DNA of 64,000 nucleotides, taken from assembly GCA_963721365.1 (NCBI GenBank), contig CAVRJE010000023.1, positions 124,001 to 188,000 of the forward strand. Direction: 5' to 3'. The position numbers were made by a program, and so were the translations under genes. The notes beneath the pieces were generated by a model. The model had not been told where the DNA came from. It made no database searches and saw only the letters and a list, made by a program, of their open reading frames with translations. Every line of letters begins with the position of its first letter. The stretch's first letter is position 1. This document shows, piece by piece, positions 35,985 through 46,201 of this stretch. The DNA is from CAIQPS01 sp963721365 (GTDB taxonomy: Bacteria > Actinomycetota > Thermoleophilia > RBG-16-64-13).

Positions 35985-36012
35985 TTCGCGGACCCTTTTT
36001 CGGGACCGCGAA
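35985..36012 (-). promoter_or_regulatory. 5'-leader hairpin ahead of pilA2
   Basis: TTCGCGGACCC and GGGACCGCGAA pair with one internal A-A mismatch around a six-base loop. On the minus strand it is immediately upstream of the AGGAGGAGG of pilA2, so it may protect or control the pilin message. No T-run follows it in the pilA2 direction. Confidence 0.4.
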
Positions 36013-36421
36013 CATTTCGCGGCCCAGCACGCCGGATTGGCGTCTTGCTCCTACTATCGGCAGTCTGCGGCAGGACTTTAGGGCTTCTTCTACGACTTTC
36101 GTCCAAGGATGGCGTGATGCGGATCCGTGCTCCTTTGCCATGCGGCTAAGCGGACTCAGGCAGAAGCCGGAAAGCGCTCATCCTCGCGAGTCACGCACGT
36201 TATATGGACCGGCGCCCTTCGACCGGTGGCGCTTCGACTAAAGACCGCGACACGGCCTGCCGATATTCCCAGCGACACGCCCACAAGGAGACTCCAATGA
36301 ACTTCGCTGTCAAGGGGAATCCCTCGTAGGACGCTCCGAGGCCACGAGCGAGGACATCACGCGCGCAGCGACCCAGGATCGAGGTCACGGTCGCCAGGCC
36401 CTACTCACCGGTGGAGAGGTC
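36013..36421. other. Intergenic region between divergent pilin operons
   Basis: About 410 bases separate the minus-strand pilA2 operon from the plus-strand IPT-pilin operon. Short open frames here have no leader, ribosome site or family features. Several small GC-rich inverted repeats are present (for example around 36212-36236). I found no convincing sigma-54 site, c-di-GMP riboswitch core or -35/-10 pair. Confidence 0.5.
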
Positions 36422-38031
36422 ATGATACGAATCACGCGACGTCGGCTCAGGAACGTTCACCGCGACAATGGCTTCACCGTCGTCGAGGTGCTGGTCGCCG
36501 GGATGGTCCTCGTCGTCGGCCTCATTTTCATCGCGCACTTCTTCACCGGGACCGCCATGAGGGTCCTGGCGTCTGACACGCGGTCGCTCATGGCTCAGAT
36601 GGCGACTCAGGAGATCGAGACCATCCGTGGCCTGCAGTATCAGGACATCGGCACCGTCGGCGGCCAACCGCCGGGCCAACTCGCTGCCGCTGAGACCAAG
36701 GTGGTGGAGGGGCGCACGTTCCAGATAGTCCGGGAGGTCACGTACATCGAGGACTCGAGCTACAGCGGTCCCTACCCGGCCAACTATCGCCGGGTGACCG
36801 TATCGGTCGCGCAGGTGGACAACAGCGCCCTAGCCCCGGTCGTCATGACTACCAATATCGCCGGTGGAGCCAAGGGGGGGACGCTCGACATCACCGTGAC
36901 CGACCTGAGCGGCGCGGGCATACCCGGCGCGCACCTGACCATCACGAACGACGTCCTAGTCCCCCATGTGCTCATCAACGCCTCCGCGATCCGTACCGAT
37001 GACAGCGGCCACCTCGAGGTGCCCGGTCTCACCGTCGACCCCAATGGCGGCTACTTTGTCAGCGCGTCGCTTGTCCGGCTACAACAGCGCGGCCTTAAAG
37101 AACGGCGTGGTCGTCGCCAACGGCAGCCCCTTCACCGTGGTCCAGCTGATCATGGACAGACTGGCCACGATGAACATCCACGTCACCGACCAGAACGGCA
37201 CCCCGCTGTCCGGGAGTGGCCCTCACCGTGACCGGATTCCTCTCGGTGAGCCCATGGGACTTCAGCCAGAACGTGACCACCGATGCAAACGGCGACGCGG
37301 TGCTCGACCGACATCAGGTACTCCACGTCACTCGAGCCCTACTTCATCCAGCTCGTCACTCCTCACAATCCGCCCCTGGCAGCTCACCCTCCGGGGTGAC
37401 CGCGCCGACCGTGGACTCGCAGTTTCCTGCCGTTGGATCCCGGGGTGATCCCGGTGATCCTCGATCCCGGGGAGACTCAGGACGTCAACTGGTGATCTCC
37501 ACCGGCCCGGTGGTGAGCTCACTGAGCCCCACTAGCGGCTCCCCTTCGGGCGGCACCAGCGTCATCATCACCGGCGCCAACTTCACCGGGGCGACGGCGG
37601 TCATCGTTCGGCCCCACAACGCCACCAGCTTCACGGTCAACTCCGCCACCCGGATCACGGCCATCGCTCCGGCCGGCACGGGCACAGTGGACGTCACCGT
37701 CACCACCCCGCAGGGCACCTCGGCCACCTCAGCCGCAGATCATTACATCTACCAGGCGGTCGCGGCACCCACGGTGACCTCGCGGAACCCGAATAAAGGC
37801 ATCGAGACAGGCGGCACGACCGTCGTCATCCGGGGCACTAACTTCATCGGGGCGACTGCAGTCAAGTTCGGCAACGTCAACGCCGCCAGCTTCACTGTCA
37901 ACTCCACCACAAAGATCACGGCCATCTCTCCGGCCGCCGGCGCGGGCATTGTGCACATCACGGTGACCACGCCCGGGGGCACCTCGGCCACGTCGAACTC
38001 CGATCTATACACCTTCACGACCCACAACTAA
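36422..38031 (+). CDS. Large prepilin with C-terminal IPT/TIG domains (frameshifted)
   Basis: The ATG follows GGAGAGG by two bases. The leader ends in N-G-F-T-V-V-E-V-L-V-A-G-M-V-L-V-V-G, a prepilin site with Glu+5. Residues 1-215 are intact, with a pilin-like region and then an Ig-like strand set (G-G-T-L-D-I-T-V-T-D-L-S-G-A-G-I-P). Frame changes occur near 37075, 37215, 37310 and 37400. The last 170 residues are two IPT/TIG repeats, each with S-P-S-G-G-T-S-V-I-I-T-G-A-N-F-like or G-G-T-T-V-V-I-R-G-T-N-F cores. About 537 residues in all. A stop near 37495 in one frame leaves open that the IPT part is a separate gene. An adhesive tip-pilin role is inference. Confidence 0.7.
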
Positions 38032-38044
38032 AGCGACGGTCACG

Positions 38045-38752
38045 ATGGCCAAGATGGTGTCCACTATCACAAACAAGTTGCGTGCGGCACGAGGCTTCAC
38101 GCTGATCGAGTTGTTGGTAGTCTGTTTGACCGCCGGGATACTCGGGGGGGCGATGCTGGGCATCTACGAGAGCCTCATCCGCTATTCCGCCGATACGCAA
38201 CATCGCATCATCAACCAGGATGATGCCCGCACCGCCGTCAACGAGATCGCGCGTTATGTCCGCATGGCCGAGTCGTCCGCCTCCAACCTGACCTCTCAGA
38301 CGGATGCAGTCGCATTGGCGTCGGAATACGAGTTGGTCTTCTACGCCGACATCAACGGCAACGGCCTACCCGATAAGGTGCGGTACTACCTGTCCGGCAA
38401 GACTCTGCGGATGGCCGCCCTCGCCCCCAACACCTCCACGACCCCGCCCACCTACGCGACGGCATACACCAGCGACGGAATCGTCGTGATGGACGGGATA
38501 CAGAACGCGGCGACGCCGCTGTTCACCTACTACAAGATGAACCCGGCGTACGCCAGCCACCCCAATCCACAGCCAACGACACCCTGGTCCTCGTCTCGAA
38601 CCCGACCAGCGCAGCCGATCTGAAGCAGCATCCTCGCCGTCGGCATCAAGCTCTACGTGAACGACGCCCCGGGGGAAAGCAAGGGCACCGTAGCTCTGGA
38701 CACCATTATCCAGATAAGACAGCGCTATAACGGAGGCCTCAGTGGAGCCTAG
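38045..38752 (+). CDS. Prepilin-type minor pilin (one frameshift)
   Basis: The leader ends R-G-F-T-L-I-E-L-L-V-V-C-L-T-A-G-I-L-G-G-A, a class III signal with Glu+5. After the helix comes a GspJ/PilW-like region (N-E-I-A-R-Y-V-R-M-A-E-S) with a D-I-N-G-N-G-L-P-D-K segment resembling a calcium loop. Near 38625 the frame changes, and the end reads L-D-T-I-I-Q-I-R-Q-R-Y-N. About 235 residues after repair. It is 13 bases after the IPT prepilin stop and overlaps the PilX-like gene, so the three form one operon. Confidence 0.75.
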
Positions 38753-40289
38753 ACAACACATGGCCGCTCGACTTGGCAGCCGGTTTCGCTTGGTCAGCCC
38801 GGCCCAGAATGGCTACGTCTTGATCCTGGCCATGCTCATCCTCGTAGCTCTCGGCATGGCGTCGGCGACGCTTCTCACTGCGACGTTGGCCAACCAACAG
38901 CACGTGAGTCGCGATCGCGCCTACACTCAGTCGCTCGCCGTCGCCGAAGCTGGACTCAACCAGTACCTGTGGATGGTGGCAAGCGGAAGCAGTTCCCGGA
39001 GCAACGGTTTCGCCATCGCGGGCAACACCGGTCCGGATCCCCGCTTCAAGGTGTTCGATCTCACCGACATCTACGATTCTTCCGTCAAGGGACGTACGCC
39101 ATGAGGGTGACCCCGCCGAGCGCATCGGATTCCAACGTCCACGTGACTGTCACCGGACAAGCCACCTCCCCCGAGGACGCCCCCCGGACGGTCACTGCCG
39201 AGTTGGGTCGGCCATCGTTCAGCCAGTACCTGCTTCTCACGAATGACGAAGTCTGGATCGGCGGGCCGCTCAACCGCATGTGGCACGGCAAGACCTTCTC
39301 CAACACCGGCATCTGCATCGACACCGCCGACGTCAACGAGACGATCTCGTGCTCCAACGCGACTTACAACAGCAGCATGTTCGGCGGCACCCACCCCGGG
39401 GTCTGGTCGGGCCACCATACACGGTGCCCGCAACGATCCCTCCCGGGCCTTCTGGCAATTCCCGGTGCCTGCGATCAGCTTCGCCACCGTCACCTCAGAC
39501 TTCGTCAACTTGAACGGTCTGGCCGTGGGCAACGGAATCAACCTTCCCTACTCAACCAGCACCGCTCACGGCGCGGCCCAGGGCTGGTACATCAAGCTGC
39601 TCCCCGGCAGTCAGTACCAGATGAAGCGGGTCACGGCGAGAGTCCGAGACCACAAGCGGCAGCGGCGGAAGCCTGACGATGGTAGCCCCCACGTCGCCGG
39701 TACCGAGCGGCACCTACCCGTATCCCACTAGCGGGGTCATCTACGCGAACGACAACGTGTGGGTGGAGGGCACCAACCTCGACGGTCGCATCACCATCGC
39801 CAGTTCAGGCCAGCTGAACGGCTCGGGCAAGAACTCGGCCACGTCCATCCACGTCGTAGGCAACCTCACCTATTCGGGTAAGGACGGCACCAGTCGCGGT
39901 GGGTCTCATCGCTCAGAACAACGTGGAGATACCGCGCTACGCGCCCTTGGGCGCGAGCGGCAGCGTGTCGCAGCAGGACATGGAGATCGACGCGGCCGTG
40001 ATCGCCCAGCAGGGCAAGGAGTCCTGTAACGCAGCCGACGCGAGCGGGAACAACTACGGACCCATCCGCGATATGCTCACCATCTACGGCTCCGTCAGCT
40101 CGTTTCACACACCATACCGAGCTACGGTCAGCAACGGCAATACCCTGGGCGGTTTCGTGAATGGCACAAACACCTACGACGCCTGGCTGCTTAAAGACCC
40201 GCCCCCCCTACTTCCCGACGGTGGGCAGCTATCAGATTATCAATTGGCAGGAACTACCCAGCGCCCAGGGTGTCCTACCCGCCTCGTAG
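38742..40289 (+). CDS. PilX-like pilus assembly protein (several frameshifts)
   Basis: The GTG start overlaps the stop of the upstream prepilin gene and has GGAGG five bases before it. The N terminus reads Q-N-G-Y-V-L-I-L-A-M-L-I-L-V-A-L-G-M-A-S-A, the PilX_N helix, then Q-S-L-A-V-A-E-A-G-L-N-Q-Y-L. Frame changes near 39100, 39410, 39640 and 39895 split a long extracellular part rich in Asn, Gly, Ser and Thr. The last frame ends Y-Q-I-I-N-W-Q-E-L-P-S-A-Q-G-V-L-P-A-S. About 515 residues. A surface-exposed minor pilin is likely; the fold of the C-terminal region is unknown. Confidence 0.65.
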
Positions 40290-40337
40290 TTTTGGTGGTG
40301 TCGCGCAACCCCTCGTGCGCGAGCGGCCGCTGGTTGG

Positions 40338-41736
40338 CTATTCAAATACCGATAGCGCCATCGCCGGAACCTGGCCCATACGCGCCGGGCTCAGTATCGA
40401 CGTCACCCTGATAGCGCGCGGCCCCTCCGCGTGCTCGGCCAGATCGACGACAGCCCGACCTGTTCCCCTGTCCACAACCGCACCTTCGGCCGGTCGAGCG
40501 GCTGTCCGGCGGCCGGGGGCTCGCAGACCACTCCCAGGTCTCCGTTGTCGAGGTGCACGAGAGTGCCCGGCGGATAGATCCCGATCATCTCCACGAACAG
40601 CTTCACCAGCAGCGGGTCGAAGAACGTGCCCGAATAGTGAACCAGGTAGGTGACCGCCTCGTAGGGGGTTATGCTGAAGCGCCTGTACCGCCGGGCGGTG
40701 GTGAGAGCGTCGTAGCGGTCGGCGATGGCCACGATGTTCCCGAACAGGGACACGTGATCGTGGATCGGGACTCGGGGTAGCCGCTCATGTCGTAGTTGAG
40801 GTGATGCTCGTAGGCGACTGATGACCGCCCTCATGCTCGATGTCGTCAGCCGCCGGCCGCCCACCAGGGCGCGGGCGGCGGCGATCGGATGCTTGCGCAT
40901 CTCCTCCTACTCTCGCGGGTCGAGAGGTCCGGGCTTGTCGAGCACGCCCGGAGTCACTTCCAGCTTGCCGGCGTCGTGCAGGAATGCGGCCATGCAAAGC
41001 TCGCCGAGCTTGGATTTGCTCAGCCCCAGACGTTGGCCCAGCAACACCGACAGGATGGCCACGTTCGCCGAATGCGATATCAGCCGATCGTCGGACTCCT
41101 TGATGGTGGTCAGAGCGAGCAACGAGTTTGGGTCCTCCATTATCTGGTCCACGAGCGTCTGGGTGACCCTGCGCAGCATCCGCATATCCGCGTCGGCTGG
41201 CGTGCTCCGTGCTGTCGCGGAGCCTCTCGCCCAGATAGACCGCCACGGCGTACGCTTCGACTGGGACGACAGCCTGGGCCCGACCGCCGGGGGTCAGCAG
41301 CTCCACGTCCACGTGCGTCACCCCACGCCGGCGAAGAAGCCCGGTGATCTCGTCCGGTCCGCTCGCGTTCTCGCGGGCGAGCACCAGCGCGAGACTCATC
41401 AGTTCCGTCTGCAGACACGCCCGCGTGGATGGTGATGGCGTTGATCCCCTTGTCGGCGAACAGCTGGGTCAGGGAGGCGAAGCGCTGGTAAGTGACGACA
41501 GAGGTGCGTATGCGCGCCGACCCCACGAAGACGCAGTGGCTGTGCGTCGCCTATTCTCACCAGGCCTTCCTCGTCGACGCGCTCGACGACTTGAGCGGCC
41601 AGCGCGGAGCATGACCTCCTGCATCACCGCGTTGTCGGCGTCGAAGTAGCCGGCCGTTCTGATGGCGGCCGCCAGGCCGAGCGCCAATGCCTGGTCGGCC
41701 CCGGGGGACAGCGGCGGGCGGGGCGGCGTCGCTCAT
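40338..41736 (-). CDS. HD-GYP domain phosphodiesterase-like protein (frameshifted)
   Basis: HD-GYP proteins usually hydrolyse cyclic di-GMP. Pieces in different frames assemble into one protein of about 465 residues. The N terminus M-S-D-A-A-P-P leads to A-I-R-T-A-G-Y-F-D-A-D-N-A-V and F-A-D-K-G-I-N-A-I-T-I-H-A-G-V, a sensing-type module. The HD part has I-S-H-S-A-N-V-A-I-L-S and F-L-H-D-A-G-K, then Y-E-H-H-L-N-Y-D-M-S-G-Y-P near 40795. The canonical HHE of the GYP motif is HHL here. I end it at 40338, where an alternative frame reads V-D-L-A-E-H-A-E-G-P-R-A-I-R. At least five base errors are needed, so details are uncertain. Confidence 0.65.
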
Positions 41737-43407
41737 CAGCATCACCAGCCGGGGTGGAGGACTTGCGATGGACAGCATCCGCGGCGGCGCGACTGATCTG
41801 AGGTTCGGCAGGACCGTGGCCGCCGCCTGCAGCGCGGCGTGGGCCGCCGGCGCGCGGACGCGGCCCAGCGCTAGCACCGCCGCCACGCGGAACGCCATGG
41901 GGCGGGCCGACAGCAGGCTCTTCCTCCAGGACCGCACCAGCAGGGGGATGGCTTTCTCCTGAGCCAGTTCGGCGTAGGCCCCCAGAAAGGCTTCCATCTC
42001 CTCCCCGGAGAGAGAGTAGAAAGCTGCGATCTTCGATACGGGCGAGGAGGAGCGCCTCTGTTCGGGCCCTCCCTTGCGCCCGACGGCATTCGCCGCGAGG
42101 ATGCGCACCGACGGGTCTGTGTCCGACAGCGCCTGCGAGAAAGCACTGAAGGCCGCCCGGCCGCCCAGCCGTCCAAGAGCCCGGACGGTCTCCCGCCTCA
42201 CCCGTACGTCGTGATGGGCCAGCAAGCGCGGGGCGTGATCGGTCAGCTCCTCGTGCCCGATCCCTGCCGCCAATTGCACGGCGTTTCGAACCACGTACCA
42301 GCGCGGGTCTCCGAGAAGAGGCTCCAGATCCTGCCAAGGCACGGCGCCCTCTCCCCCGAGGATGTCGAGGACGGTCTTGCGAACGGTGCGATCCGTCGTC
42401 TCGGTGAGGATCTCGAGAAGGGAACGGGTGATCCACTTACTCACCGACTTGAGAAACGTTCACTGCTCGTCCGTCGCCTGCCCCTGCGAAGAAGGCGCCG
42501 GACGTGATCGGCCGTGATGGCGCTCGCCGGCTACGAACCCCACCGACCCGGCGGGGCACCAGCGCTGCGCCTCCAACTCCCCCAGGCGCTCGAGCACGAA
42601 CGTAGCGCCGTCGAGATCATCGTCGTCGAGATAGGCCGCGACCACCACGCCGAGCGACTGGATGAGAACGTCGCTGGCCGAGGTGATGAACGACTTGCCC
42701 GCGACTTCCAGAAGGACTTCCGCGTAGTCGGGAAGCACCGAGGAGAGGTCCTCGATCGCTCGTTCCGCCCTTTCGATCTCCTCGGGCGTGAGTTGCAGAC
42801 CGGCGCTGTCGAAAGGCTTGGGTTTTACGGCGCGCATCCCCGCACGCGCCAGATCTCCCGCAGATACGCCAGGGGCCTGCGCCATCTCCAGCCTGCTCTG
42901 GACGGTCTCGCGCAGGGCGTCGACCATCCCTTCGCGGAACTCCCCACCGCCGAGGAAGGGATCGACCACCTGATAGTCGATGCGGTTCAGATCGCGCTCC
43001 CAAAGCGCTGTGACCAGATCGTGCTCCATGCTGGCCAGGTCGTCGGCGTGGGATAGGCAGTCCACCAGGGCTTCGACCTCTTCCACCGCGCAGCCCGGCT
43101 GCAGGGAGAGCGACCGGATCCCGTCGCGGAACATCAGGAAGGCCAGATTGTCCCGGCTGGTCTCGTTCACGTAGACCACTTCGTCCTCGAGGACCAGTGC
43201 GTTCTCCTGCACAGCTAGGGTGAGTGGACCCCATTGCTCGAGGTGTTGGGTTATGGCGACGGCCAGATCTTCGATGGTCTCACGTGCCGAAGGATGGCCG
43301 GCCGGATACAGGCGCAGGTCGCGATACGCTCGGTTGAACGAACTGCAGACCCCACTCGCTGCAGCCTGCTGAGAAGACACTGGGAGACTTTCAGCCATGT
43401 TGTCCAT
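41737..43407 (-). CDS. HEAT-repeat protein with signalling-type N terminus (frameshifted)
   Basis: The N-terminal 300 residues (intact, 43407-42500) start with R-D-L-R-L-Y-P-A-G-H-P-S-A and carry F-L-M-F-R-D-G-I-R-S-L-S-L-Q-P-G, a module often found N-terminal to HD-GYP domains. Two frame changes near 42530 and 42455 join it to HEAT repeats (L-L-G-D-P-R-W-Y-V-V-R-N-A-V, then H-H-D-V-R-V-R-R-E-T-V-R-A-L-G-R-L-G). The raw TGA at 42460 is out of the true frame. Its end overlaps or adjoins the HD-GYP start, so the two likely act together, with HEAT repeats as the protein-binding part. About 555 residues. Pathway and partner are unknown. Confidence 0.6.
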
Positions 43408-43493
43408 GTTTTCGAGAGTCCGGACGGCATTCCTTTGAGGGTGGCATGCGTAGCGCCAGTTCCCCGCGGCATCGGGCGCGCTTCACGAGGCGG

Positions 43494-44084
43494 CTAAAGA
43501 CCGCTGCTGCCGAAGCCTCCCTGGCCTCTGGTGGTGTCGGGTAGGTGGTCTACCGCGAGGAACTCGGGTTCCTCCACCTTCTGCACGACGAACTGAGCGA
43601 TCCGCTCGCCTACCGCGACTGTGAAAGGCTCGCGGCCCGAGTTGTACAGGGAGACCCGCACTTCACTGCTGCCGAAGCCTCCCTCGCCCCTGCTGGTGTC
43701 GGGTAGCTCGTCGGTCGCGAGGAACTCGGGTTCCTCCACCTTCTGCACGACGAGCTGGGCGATCCGCTCCCCTACCGCGACCGTGAACGGCTCGCGGCCC
43801 GAGTTGTACAGCGAGACCCGCACTTCGCCCCGGTAGCCGGCGTCGATCAGACCCGGGGAGTTCACCACCATGATGCCGTGCTTGAAGGCCAGCCCCGACC
43901 GGGGCTGGACGAAACCCGCGTAGCCACTCGGGATGGCCAGCGCTATGCCGGTTCCGACGTCCCTCCTATCCCCCGCGGGGATCACTACCTCTTCCACCGA
44001 GAAGAGATCGGCTCCGGCGTCACCCGGGTGGGCCCTCCGGGGCAGTTGCGCCGCGGGATGTAGCAGCCGGACTGGGAGTTCCAC
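43494..44084 (-). CDS. dut: dUTPase with internal tandem duplication
   Basis: Dut hydrolyses dUTP to dUMP. Motif I A-G-A-D-L-F-S, motif II P-R-S-G-L-A, motif III G-L-I-D-A-G-Y-R-G-E-V, motif IV R-I-A-Q-L-V-V and motif V R-G-E-G-G-F-G-S-S are present once in order by residue 142. The frame continues and repeats 54 residues from E-V-R-V-S-L-Y-N-S through motif V a second time, giving 196 residues instead of about 145. The GTG start has GAGG five bases upstream. Motif V normally closes over the active site of a neighbouring subunit, so the extra copy could change trimer swapping. The DNA copies differ at many positions, so it is not a simple assembly duplicate. Confidence 0.92.
   Translation of the reverse strand: MELPVRLLHPAAQLPRRAHPGDAGADLFSVEEVVIPAGDRRDVGTGIALAIPSGYAGFVQPRSGLAFKHGIMVVNSPGLIDAGYRGEVRVSLYNSGREPFTVAVGERIAQLVVQKVEEPEFLATDELPDTSRGEGGFGSSEVRVSLYNSGREPFTVAVGERIAQFVVQKVEEPEFLAVDHLPDTTRGQGGFGSSGL
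43504..43827 (-). repeat. 162-bp direct tandem repeat inside dut
   Basis: The unit at 43666-43827 is repeated at 43504-43665, head to tail and in frame (54 codons). The copies are alike over their whole length but differ at scattered bases, many synonymous, with changes such as L to F and T-D-E to V-D-H, showing that they have diverged since duplication. Confidence 0.9.
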
Positions 44085-44096
44085 GCTAGCCTCGGC

Positions 44097-45262
44097 TCAC
44101 AGGCGCAGCGACCGCTCGATGCGCTCCACCGCCTCGGCGATGCGGTCGTCCGGCGTCGTGAGCGACAGCCGCACGAAGCCCTCTCCGGCCGGGCCGTAGC
44201 CCGAGCCGGGCGTGATCGACTACTCCGGCCTGCTCCAGCACGTGCTCGCTGAATCCCGCCGAGGTGTAGCCGGCCGGGACGGGGATCCACATGTAGATGG
44301 TCCCCTTGATCTTGCGGCACCTGCATCCCGACCGAAGTCAGGGCCTCGGCCAGCAGGTCGCGCCGGCGCCGGTAGACCTCGCACATCTCGTCGACGAAGT
44401 CCCAGGGGCCGTTGAGGATGAAGGCCGACGTGCGCTGCAGGGCGTCGAACATGCCGGAGTCCATGTTGGTCTTGAGGCGCCAGAGGTGCTCGAGGATGTC
44501 GTGATTGCCCACGGCGAAGCCGGTGCGCCAACCGGTCATATTGAACGGCTTGGAGAAGCTGAAGAACTCCACCCCGATGTCCTTGGCGCCCGGCACGGCC
44601 AGGAAACTTGGCGCCACATAACCGTCGTACGTGAGCTCCGAGTAGGCGTTGTCATGGACTACCGCGATGTCGTAGCGCTTGGCGAAAGCCACCACGCGCT
44701 CGAAGAAGTCGTCCTCGATCACGGCGGCAGTGGGGTTGTTGGGATAGCCGATGAAGAGGACCTTGGCCCGCCGGGCGTCCTCTTCGCTGATCTCGTCCAG
44801 ATCGGGCAGGAAGCCCTTCTCCGGGTTCAGCCGCAGGTAGCGGACTTCGGCTCCGGCCAGGATGGAGCCGCCCGAGTAGACGGGGTAACCCGGGTCGGGG
44901 ACCAGCGCGAGGTCGCCAACGTCGAGCATGGAGAGGCAGATGTGGGCGAGTCCCTCTTTGGCGCCCAGAAGGGCCATGAACTCCTGCGTGGGGTCTATGT
45001 CGACGCCGAAACGCCGCTTGTAGAAGGAGGCCGCCGCGCTGGCGTACTCCGGATGGCCCCAGTTGCTCGGATAGCGGTCGTTGGCGGGGTCGGCCACCTG
45101 ACGCCGCATCTCCTCGACGATGTAGGCGGGGGTGGGCAGATCGGGGTCGCCGATGCCCAGACTGATGACGTCGACGCCGCTCTTCCGCTTCTCCGAGATC
45201 TTCCGCTCCATCTCGGCAAAGAGATAGGGAGCGAGGTTGTCCATCCGCCGGGAGAATCGCAC
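44097..45262 (-). CDS. dapL: LL-diaminopimelate aminotransferase-like (frameshifted at 3' end)
   Basis: A class I PLP aminotransferase starting M-R-F-S-R-R-M-D-N-L-A-P-Y-L-F-A. The PLP site is F-S-F-S-K-P-F-N-M-T-G-W-R-T-G near residue 236; Y-P-N-N-P-T-A and D-N-A-Y-S-E-L also match. It resembles the DapL-type enzymes that make LL-diaminopimelate in one step from tetrahydrodipicolinate. Two frame changes, near 44330 and 44225, are needed; the last part reads G-S-G-Y-G-P-A-G-E-G-F-V-R and ends R-I-E-R-S-L-R-L. About 388 residues. It sits between dapF and dut. A function on another amino acid cannot be excluded, but the context favours lysine/peptidoglycan synthesis. Confidence 0.82.
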
Positions 45263-45278
45263 GTCGGCCTCCTCGTTG

Positions 45279-46201
45279 TCAGTCGTTCGCGGGCGCCGGC
45301 CACCCCAGCCGGCGCAGCAACTCTTCGCTCAGTTCGCAGGTGAAGACCTCTTCGGCCGGGCCGGTCATGAACACCCGCAGGCCGTCCTGACCCTCCTGGG
45401 CGCCGAGGCGGCGCGCTCCGGCGCCTCCACCTCGATCACCAGGTCGCCGCCGAGCAGGCGCACCGTCACCGGGCTGGAGGCCAGCCCCAACCGGACGGAG
45501 GCCGCCCCCACAGCGGTGGCCCCGGTCCCGCACGCCTGAGTCTCCCCCACGCCCCGCTCCCATACGCGCATGCGCACCGAACCATCGGCCTCGGGATGGA
45601 TGAACTCGACGTTCACCCGATTCGGGAACAGGCGGTGCCTCTCGATCGCTCCGCCGACGGCGGGCAGGTCGATCTCTGCCGGGTCGTCCACCTGGATGAC
45701 GCAATGGGGATTGCCAACGTCGACGAAGGTGAAGCGATAGCTCCTCTGCAGGGCCTCGAGAACAGCGTCGACCACGCCGTCGGGCGCCGTCGCCGCGACC
45801 AAGGTGGTGTCGATACTCCCGCTCTGGAATCGGGCGCGCCCCATGTCCACCCGGACCGCCCCCCCATCAAGCAGGCGAGGGGTTATCGGACCGGCAAGCG
45901 TCTCCAGCGTGAATTCCGGCTCCTCCACGGCGCCTGTGGCTGCCAGGTAGCGCGCGAAGATACGAATGCCGTTCCCGCACATCTCCGACTCACTGCCGTC
46001 GGGATTGAATATGCGCATCCGGGCGACGGCGCCGGGAACCGCGCCGGTGGGCGCCGAGCGGAGCAGGATGCCGTCGGAGCCGACCCCGAGATGGCGGTCA
46101 CAGAGCAGGACGATCGACGCGGTGGTGAGGGGGGCCGGGAGGTCCGATTCCTCGACGACCAGGTAGTCGTTGCCCAACCCGTGCCACTTAGCCAGCTTCA
46201 T
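45279..46201 (-). CDS. dapF: Diaminopimelate epimerase (one frameshift)
   Basis: DapF converts LL- to meso-diaminopimelate for lysine and peptidoglycan. It begins M-K-L-A-K-W-H-G-L-G-N-D-Y, has the catalytic Cys motif M-C-G-N-G-I-R near residue 73 and the second, A-C-G-T-G-A-T-A, near 223. V-G-N-P-H-C-V-I is also present. Near 45410 the frame changes; the tail V-F-M-T-G-P-A-E-E-V-F-T-C-E-L-S-E-E-L is in another frame. About 307 residues after repair. Its start overlaps the end of miaA by 14 bases. With dapB and dapL in the window, three lysine-pathway enzymes are present. Confidence 0.93.

Noticed and set aside
36013..36421. c-di-GMP riboswitch or sigma-54 promoter ahead of the pilin operons
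   Set aside because: No GEMM core or GG-N10-GC element was found by reading either strand; short hairpins alone are not enough.
42445..42530. In-frame TGA in the HEAT protein as stop readthrough or recoding
   Set aside because: The segment before the TGA is not family-like in that frame; a third frame reads A-I-T-A-D-H-V-R-R-L-L and rejoins before L-K-S-V-S-K-W. Two indels remove the stop.
43504..43827. dut repeat as an assembly duplication
   Set aside because: The two copies differ at many scattered positions, including coherent synonymous changes, unlike a copied read segment.
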